DNA of 64,000 bases, taken from Diphasiastrum complanatum. Lineage: Eukaryota; Streptophyta; Lycopodiopsida; Lycopodiales; Lycopodiaceae. A program made the position numbers and the translations under genes. This document shows, piece by piece, positions 56,505 to 64,000 of the stretch. Within the stretch, counting starts at the first letter, position 1. Each line of letters begins with the position of its first letter. The notes beneath the pieces were generated by a model that was not told the DNA's origin, made no database searches, and saw only the letters and a list, made by a program, of their open reading frames with translations. The stretch spans positions 16,809,745 through 16,873,744 of the forward strand of contig CM055113.1 of assembly GCA_029204225.1 (NCBI GenBank), in the 5' to 3' direction.

Positions 56505-56824
56505 TTTAATAAAGAGAAGAGATTCTTTGCACTTGGAAAAAGGCAAGGATATCTGTATGGCTTACTCATTGCTATTCTATGACTGATCGTGCTTTTAAGT
56601 AGCTCAGTCTTGATTAATAAAGAATTGATTTGACATTATAGACTTGGGCACTTGAATTATGTATCTATTGCAAATATGTCTAAAAATTCTTTAGTTCTTG
56701 ATATTGATTATATAACTATTGACTCTCCAGTCTGCTAGAGTTGTATCATAGAAAAACTAGGAGAATCTTAGACTCACACTTGCCCAACCTATTGGCAAAA
56801 CTAGTCCAACAATACGGGCCTTGG
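56505..56824 (+). mobile_element. copia GAG-preintegrase fragment
   Basis: ALGKRQGYLYGL, then RLGHLNYVSIANMSKNSLVL and DIDYITIDSPVC match the minus-strand copia at 29650-29850 (LALGKRHGYLYRLAHC, HLGHLNYASVSNMS). Both belong to the same family in opposite orientation. The frame decays after about 56740. Confidence 0.82.
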
Positions 56825-57579
56825 CATTTCGCAAGTAAATTTTTTGCGAGTTTTGTGAGTTTCTTTCTTGCCATCATTCAACAAAAAGGTAGCATGGTGT
56901 GCCACCTTTTTTTATGCTACTACTTCAATGTTTATTATTAAGAATTTGGTACATAGTTAAAAATTCCACAAAGTAAAAAAAATTAAATTTTTTTTTGTAG
57001 CCTCCAAAGATAGCATGTCGGCATGCTATCTTTGGAGGCTGCAATTTTTTTTTCTCATTTCATATAGCACGCTGACGTGCTATCTTTAAAGGCTGCAATT
57101 TGTTTTAAGTTGTTTTACTTAGCACGTCGGCTTACTATGTTTGGAGGTTGAAATAAATATTATGAAATAGTGCTTTTACTCAAAATTTGGTTCTCAAATG
57201 TGTCAAAATAGCTTTTCTATTCTATAATTTACTTAGCTAGCACACCGGCATGCTAGCCAAATCAGCTCCAAAAAGAAATAAATTTTTGAAATAAAAATTT
57301 GTAGGCGAGCACGCCGACATGCTAACTTTTACAACTTCAAGAACATTTATTTTTTGATAAAAGTAAACCTATATTTATATAGTAACAAAGGATTTTGTGA
57401 TAAACCTATTTAGAATTTGATGGATAGTCAAATTTTTAAGTATGCATCAAACCACAGTTCTTATTCTTAAAAAACCGTGTAGTGGCATAAAAAGAGTAGC
57501 ACACCATGTGCTACCATTTTGTTGGATCATGGGTAGAAGAAACTCGCAAAACTTACAAAAAATTTAACCATACAAATGA
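56825..57579. mobile_element. foldback-like element with palindromic repeats
   Basis: Left arm 56825-56905 and right arm 57495-57579 are inverted copies (AAATTTTTT...AGTTTTG.GAGTTTCTT and GGTAGCA..TGGTGTG.). Between them lie at least five GC-centred near-palindromes: 57011-57028, 57065-57082, 57120-57137, 57236-57257 and 57305-57325, all of the type TAGCA(T/C)G(T/C)(C/T)GGC(A/G)TGCTA. 57000-57017 and 57022-57039 form a perfect 18-bp inverted repeat with a 4-nt spacer. No coding capacity, and no target duplication was found. Confidence 0.6.
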
Positions 57580-58790
57580 AGTTGTCACCCACTCTTATAT
57601 AGCCATAGCACTAAAGTCTCAACCGCTAAGAGTATCCCTTTACCCTAAGTTCAACATCGACTATTGTGTGAGGCTCTAGTTAACAGTCTCCAATCAATAA
57701 CCCTGACAAGACCTCAGTCTCAGACATGGACATAACAAGACTATATCAAACCAACCATTAATCATCATTCCTACAAAGATGTTGGATAGTTTGATGAATT
57801 TGTGAACTTTTTTGTTGTAACGTTTTTTGCTGCACATACTTCTACCATTGTAAGGTTCACGAGAGATTCATTGTGCATGAAGTTTGTCCCCTTCCCTTAT
57901 CCACCTTCTTAAATGTAGTCAATGTTAAGCTTGTGCTACAATTCAAGATTACATGTTCTTGGATTTTATAAAGCTCAATGCACATTTTCACATGGCAAAT
58001 TAAGATCAAAAGAATCTAGTCACTGGGCCTTTGTCATGCATAATGCCCTTTGCTTTGTAAAACACTATTCGTAGGGTTGACTTTTAATTTTTTTTTCTCA
58101 CACTAACTTTTTTGCAAACTGAATTGACCAACCTAGTACATAGTTTTGCTTTGGCAAGTCAAGGCCAAATATGAGACATAACACTATCTACGAGGTGAAC
58201 AAATGGAAAGAAGTGACATCACACATTAGGGTGGTTTTACATGGAGTGAGGGATAAGTTCAAAAGGACCATACTCTAGATACCCCCCCATTTCACAAGGC
58301 GTGAGAGTGCCCCTAGGTGGCATTGAAAGGTGCCATCTTGGGATATCTCAAGAATACCACACGAATACTTCAACATCTTGGAGTATGGGGAGTAAGAAGT
58401 GGCCCCTTTCTCTCACTCCAATAAACAACAAAAATGCTTATGTAGTTTAAATTTAGACCTTAAATACTAGGCTTCAAATAAGAGGAGCTTTCACATGAAA
58501 TGACTTGGATTTTCGAATAGAGAGTAAGTAAAATCGGGGAGTAATAAGTGCAAATGGGCATGAACTCTTCGACTAATGGGCATGGACTCTTCCATTGAAA
58601 CCACCCTTAGTCAAGTCCTTCTTATGAAAATGGCTAGTTCAAAAGCCTCATACCGTTATTTGTTTACAAAAGTGAATAAATTTGATTTTGCTTTGGGTTT
58701 GAGAGTTAAAAGGTTTCATGGCTCCTTGAACTATTTATTGGTTGGACTTTCTTTCCTTCGCCCTCTCTTCCTCTTCGTTGGGGCCTGAGC
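57580..58790. other. intergenic region upstream of the hydrolase gene
   Basis: No coding sequence recognised. The right part is the likely promoter region of the gene at 58822. Confidence 0.45.
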
Positions 58791-58796
58791 CCGCCG

Positions 58797-58808
58797 TAAT
58801 ATATAATA
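58797..58808 (+). promoter_or_regulatory. TATA box candidate for the hydrolase gene
   Basis: TAATATATAATA lies 14-25 bp before the first in-frame ATG (58822). With the usual spacing of about 30 bp, transcription would begin near 58830, which would favour ATGs at 58846 or 58879 as the real start. Confidence 0.45.
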
Positions 58809-58821
58809 GAAGCGCGCATGG

Positions 58822-61800
58822 ATGCATATACAAACACAGGCTTCGATGATGGAAAGAAGGAGAAGCAGCTGCTGCGCTATGGATCCCGCAGCTGATCGTG
58901 CTGCTGCTGCTGCTATGGCACTTGGGTTGGTCCTCCTCATAGCAATGACAATTGCTTCCGTTGGCTGTTATGAGCTTCTTCAAGCGAACGACGATGTTGA
59001 GTCTACGTTGAGCGATCTGGAGCACAATATTATTCCTCATTTGGATTCTTCTTCTTCAATAGACTCCATGTTTGGCGTTGCCAAGCAGGTTGAGGTTGAG
59101 CAGAGTGGCAAGGACGATGGTGATGATGATGCGAGTGTTGTGTTGGAGATACTGGAGAGAGCGAGGGAGGCGGAATTTGTGAAGTGGCTAAAGATGTTGA
59201 GAAGAAAAATTCACGAGCATCCGGAACTAGCATACGAAGAATTCCAAACTAGTTCGTTGATTAGGTCGGAGCTGGAGCGAATGGGAATAAGCTACAAGTG
59301 GCCTGTTGCTGGAACCGGAGTCGTGGCATCCATTGGAACCGGTGGCCCTCCATGTGTTGCTCTTCGTGCCGATATGGATGCTCTTCCTATTCAAGTAAGT
59401 GGAAGTAATTACATATCTTTCTGTATCTTTATAGCACATAAGACTAACTTGCCATGTCTTCAATTTGATGGGCTCCTTAATCTGAGCAATTTGACTGCTT
59501 AAACTGGGCATGAGTGATCTTAAAGGGTTGTAGTTCAGATTAAGATTGATCAACAGCAAATCCGGATCGCAAATTTTATTTTATTTTATTTTTTTTCTGA
59601 AAAAGAAGTAATGGCCAATTTTTTTTTTTTTTTGAGTTTAATACTAACTAAACAGTAGTTGAATGGTGGACATGCTTTCCAATAGATATCAGAAATCAGT
59701 TTTGAAATGGTGTTCTGATGGCAATGGTTTGCAGATCACTGATTCCGTTTTCTGTTAGAAAACGATAGAAAGAGTTAGGAGCCTTCCTTAGACTGGCGGG
59801 AATTGTATACGTCTTGTGGAATAGCTGAAACCATCTGAAACCATCTACTGATGTCCAAATTTCTGAAACCATATGAAAATGCAGTGAGTTTTTTAAACCA
59901 TCTAGTGATGTCCAGATTTCTGATGAATGTGGCCTGCACCCACCTGAAACCAAGCAACAGATCTGCATAACACTATCCAAAAAAAAAAAAAATTGCGTTC
60001 CGGGAAACCCTAATGGAAAATCCCGGGACGCCTTCCGAAACGCAGACTGCAACTTTGATTCAGGCCCAAAATGGCCACGGTTGATCTGCAATGGGGTGCC
60101 TAGAAGTTGCTTTTTCTGCTTATCAACTTACTACACATAATAGGGAGGAGTCCATGATAGCATGGAGCAGTCCATGATAGAGATGCTAGTGTGCTTAAAG
60201 TCTTTGGCAGGCAATATCACTACATCATCCTAGTTGGGGACTCCACCCACCTTTGTTCCTCTTGCTGTTTTACCCTCATATCCGCCTTTACAACATCCTT
60301 CTTTTGAAGATTTGGATAATAAAGCCCCTAAGTATGCTAGTACCTTCACCCAACAAATCATTGTTTGTCGATGAGTGGCTTCATAAATGGGAGGATATCA
60401 TAACTTAAAACAATCTTTTGCCGATGAAGTTTGGAGGATCAAGTAAGTCGCTTACAATTCTTGCTAACAGGTGGTGGTGCAAACTTTTGCGTCTAGTGAG
60501 TGCGCAATTGAGCAAGTTGATTTCAAGCCATCTCTCAGAGCTTGGCTCATTATCCCACATGAGCATAGAAATGCATGACACTGGTATCATCAAGAAGCAT
60601 AGTACCGTGCAATAGATGGATAGCCCCCTAGTGTTGGGGAGCTTTTAATTGAGATGCAACATAAGTCAAGACAATTTATTTTGTCTAGGACAGAGACCTG
60701 TGCTTGTAAAAATTGTACTTATCAGGCATTTGAGCTCGGTGATTGGTGTTTTTGTTGGTACCTTCTAAGTCAAAGGTATTATGGATCAATAAGACATATT
60801 ATGGACTGTAGTGAAGAAACCTTGTGTTTCACATTTCAAAGCTTTAGTATTTTCCTATCTCTCCTTACAGTTCTCTCTATCGGACTACGCCGACTAATCG
60901 GGCATCCACAAGCTAAGTCCAAGACGACATATCGAGCATGGACGAACTATTGGACCTTAGCTACTTGGGCGCGAAGTATTTTAAACTATCACAATCCATC
61001 GCCTCCATGCAACGTTAACAGAGAAAATAGTTAACGACCGTTTAGCAGCTAGCTTTAGCTAATCAATTCTTGTAATCTAGTCCAAAAGAAATTTCTGATG
61101 TATACCCGATTTTGATAATATAGACGAGTTACAAGTTTTCTGCACAATGTGCAATCTCTGAATCTTGTGATGCTTGTTCAATTATATCAGTAGATATATT
61201 TCCGCTGTCACTAGACATTATCTGCTGTCCATGAACTCATTTTCAGATTAGCAGTAGCTATCTGCTGTTCGGAGGATGATTGATCGCGGTTTTGGAGCAG
61301 TAGCCTTATCCGATAGATCGGCTCCATCTGAGCTCAAATTGGAATAGTCGCCTGAGCCGGAATACTCGGCTTCAACACTCCCCGCAGGGCGATCCGATTG
61401 CTCGGTTTCATTCCAGCATGTAGAAGATCTTAAAAGAAGTTATTGAGCTAGCTTCTAGATTATAGTTGCAAGGTGCACCCAATATTTCTTGGTAGCAAAT
61501 CAAGAGATATCTACATGAGAGATATAATGTGGTTGAAGGTCCGATTACACTAGAAGAGGATAGTTCTAATCTTGAACTATCATATCCTCCAAGAGTATCT
61601 AGTATCTTGCCACTTGGGAAACATAGGAGAGTTTGCAAAAGTTAAGTTATACTCATTCTTGTTGCAGTTGTCCTTGTCCACCTTTGGGCGACTTATTCTA
61701 GCAGAAGGAACTTTTTTTTGAACGACACTAGTTGCCCAGTTTCTCTTGGATGGTTGACTAATGATTATGCACCCGTCTCTTGTCGTTTGAGTTGTAGCAC

Positions 61801-62737
61801 ACCTCCTCCTCAACTTATTTATCCACTAAACACCTTCATGACTTGGCTTGTTCAAGGGGTGTTGAAATAGACATTTTGAGTCCTTTTTTACTTGGGTTTT
61901 GGATGATTAAATCCTTCTTCTATAGCCATTTTCCTTGCTCCAACGTCGAAACTTACTTACTTCTAGTGCATTGACCTTCCTAGATGAATTTCATGTGTTT
62001 CAACCCTCGAACCCGCTACAATTTTCTCATTGTGTAGTTTATAGCCAATAAGTTGCTGAAAACCCTCGCTTCTTACCTCGATAATGATGCCCACAATATC
62101 TATTGTTGAAACTTGATTTATCTCTTAGAGTTGTCATTCTTCCTAATGCTTCGATACACACCGGAAGTATAGGATAGAACGAAAATCTGCACAATGAGAG
62201 TTTATTGCTACTTCCCACCCAAGCTTTTGCACTTAAAAATAGATCATTGCACATCTCCTTAAGAGTGACATACCTATTCCTTCAATACTCTACCCTTGAA
62301 ACTCCCAAGCCCCACTTGGCAGCAATGTGACGCATAGGCATCACATGTAGGAGTTTCCAAAACCATGTGATAATGTGGGCAACCCAAATGTCACGTAGAA
62401 CATAGGATTGACTCGTATTTACACTCAATACAAATTTTACAATTACGAGCGTGTCACTACATGCCATTGGCTTAGACAATTACAATTAAAGCTTTTTTTA
62501 CATAACTAAACATTTCCACATTCCTTTTTGCTATTGTTTTCACATGTTGTAATTAGATTTCTATATCTTACTACAATCTCACTAAACATGTTTTGTTTCT
62601 TTCTTTTTCAGGAGATGGTAGAATGGGAGCATAAAAGCAAAGTATTTGGAAAGATGCATGCATGTGGGCATGATGCACATGTGGCAATGCTTCTAGGAGC
62701 TGGTAGATTGCTCCAATCACACGTGCATATGTTGCAG
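58822..62737 (+). CDS. ILL: IAA-amino acid hydrolase ILR1-like (M20 peptidase), 5' two exons
   Basis: Coding exons visible: 58822-59394 and 62612-62737; later exons are outside the window. These enzymes cleave IAA-amino acid conjugates to release active auxin, usually in the endoplasmic reticulum lumen. The hydrophobic stretch [18 protein letters not shown] fits a signal peptide. [34 protein letters not shown] and [12 protein letters not shown] are family motifs, and exon 2 gives [20 protein letters not shown] and [11 protein letters not shown] with metal-binding Cys and His. The junction [10 protein letters not shown] is the known motif order. Start: the first ATG is 58822, but the TATA position makes 58846 or 58879 (MDPAADR) more likely. 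Intron 1 is about 3.2 kb and intron 2 exceeds 1.2 kb and carries a gypsy fragment; expression of a full product cannot be judged here. Confidence 0.9.
59395..62611 (+). other. intron 1 of the hydrolase gene
   Basis: 3217 bp between the donor GTAAGT (59395) and the acceptor ...TTTTTCAG (62611). It contains short near-repeats of AACCATCTGATGTCC-type sequence at about 59825-59925 and A-runs (59981-59993), but no confident transposon end or coding gene. Confidence 0.7.
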
Positions 62738-63599
62738 GTGTAAACAAAGTGCAAACTTGTGTTCATGCTTAGAACATGTTTCGATCGAAGATTTAAGAAG
62801 TTGCATGTATTATTATGTTAACGCACTCAGTAGTTATTGCTACATGAAATTTTTTCTTTGCTTTAACTTGAAAAAGGCACATAGATATGATATGATTCAA
62901 AGCATCTTGATTCACATGTCTATTTTCAATGTTGTTATATGTTGAAGTTATTCTTTTTAAAGTAGGGACTTGTGAAAACTCAGCTGACATTTTGACTCCA
63001 CTACTTCACTACGAGAAGTAGTGGAGGTAATGATAGTTCAAAATAGGACACCAGTACAAGTAGTGGAAAGAGTGGCAAGGCACAAAAGGACAAGTAGTGG
63101 AGTAGTGCTTTTAGTGCTCATAGTAGGACTAGCAAAGAAATAATGAATCTAGTAAGTAGGTAGATTGTATAAGCTTTTTCTATGATCAATGTAGAATTGC
63201 CAACTCTTTGGATATCTCCATGAGTTCTAGTGTGATGGGAGCCTTGTGTCGGCTTCGTAGTTTTGTGCATTGATCCTCCTTTGTGGAGTGAATGATTTGA
63301 TGCTTGGTCCAATCTATTGTGCTTGTATTTGGGTCTTCTCCATCTTGGAGTTGACTTGGTGTTTGTTATGTCCCTAACGTGTGTAGTTGGTATTATGCCT
63401 AGCCTATACCATATGGCAACCCCTAACCCAAAATGGGCTTTATTTCCCTCTTTGGTTAAGGCACTATCTCATGCGAGAGTGGTTATGGATAATTGCCTAT
63501 ATTGGGTACTGTAGGCTTTCAAATATAAAGAAAGTATTTTATTTTGTTGCAAAGACGTACTACATTATGTTTGTTTGTGTAGATGCAAAGTCGACATTG
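62738..63599. other. start of intron 2 of the hydrolase gene
   Basis: Begins with GTGTAA after exon 2. A short AGTAGTGGA-type repeat occurs at about 63003-63105. No gene is recognised before the gypsy fragment. Confidence 0.5.
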
Positions 63600-64000
63600 A
63601 AGTGATGCACAAGCAAAATATCCTATTTATAAAAAGTAGCTTGTTGCTGTAATTCATGTGTTGAAAACTTGGAGAGATTATCTATATGATAACAAGTTCA
63701 CTATGAACACTAATCATCAACCTCTAAGGTATTTTTGTAATCAGAATAATTTGAGGGAGAGGAAGGCTCAATGGGTTGAGTTGAAGCAAGAATATGAATT
63801 TGAAGTTCCTTATATTAAAGGAGCTAAAAATCAAGTTGCGGATGCTTTGAACCATATTTGTGAGTTAATGAACTTTCCTTCGCAAAGATCTCTTTGGACT
63901 TTTATCTTTCTTTGAAGGGTGTTTGTGAGAAAGATCTATATTTTGGTCCTATTTGGCAGAGCGTACTAGTAGAGGTGCACAATGAGATGGGATCTGAGTT
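63600..64000 (+). mobile_element. Ty3/gypsy RNase H fragment, cut by the window end
   Basis: LKTWRDYLYDNKFTMNTNHQ and PLRYFCNQNNLRERKAQW, then EVPYIKGAKNQVADALNH are the gypsy RNase H core and its end. The frame shifts before and stops at 63915, with more pol-like text beyond. It lies within the apparent intron 2 of the hydrolase gene on the same strand. Confidence 0.9.

Overview
The window is nuclear DNA from a flowering plant. It is AT-rich, its genes are split by GT..AG introns, it carries many long (CT)n/(CA)n microsatellites, and it is full of degenerate Ty1/copia, Ty3/gypsy and LINE sequence. The species cannot be named from the sequence. I see no bacterial, organellar or CRISPR-like content.

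Four host genes are supported. (1) 9491-10618, minus: an uninterrupted 375-codon LYAR-type zinc-finger protein, probably nucleolar. (2) 18041-21806, minus: a six-exon AGC kinase of the plant S6 kinase (S6K) family, 511 aa, with activation-loop and hydrophobic-motif phosphosites. (3) 38402-47056, minus: a ten-exon La protein, 446 aa, with a La motif, RRM1, a second RRM and a Gly/Arg-rich tail. (4) 58822-62737, plus: the first two coding exons of an ILR1-like IAA-amino-acid hydrolase (M20 peptidase family); the rest lies beyond the right edge. The first three belong to ribosome biogenesis, TOR-linked translation control and RNA chaperoning, the fourth to auxin release. They are ordinary separate loci, not an operon or a cluster.

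The rest is a transposon landscape. 0-8 kb: a copia 3' end, an LTR in the opposite orientation, a gypsy/copia mosaic, LTR arms in inverted orientation, a 5'-truncated LINE with a poly-A tail, and a small copia derivative that keeps both LTRs. 27-35 kb: a rearranged copia on the minus strand, interrupted by a solo LTR with target duplication and by a second LTR-like insertion. 35.7-36.6 kb: a hAT-like non-autonomous DNA element with a perfect 8-bp target duplication; a smaller relative sits in a La intron. 51-55.5 kb: two related copia elements meeting head to head, each with an LTR and primer-binding site following its RNase H end. 56.8-57.6 kb: a foldback-like element filled with near-palindromic GC-centred motifs. 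The right end, inside intron 2 of the hydrolase gene, carries a Ty3/gypsy RNase H fragment.

No clearly new multi-gene system was found. The observations most worth checking are the palindrome-rich foldback element, the hAT-like elements, a candidate 12-nt microexon in the La gene, and the rearranged or paired copia structures.
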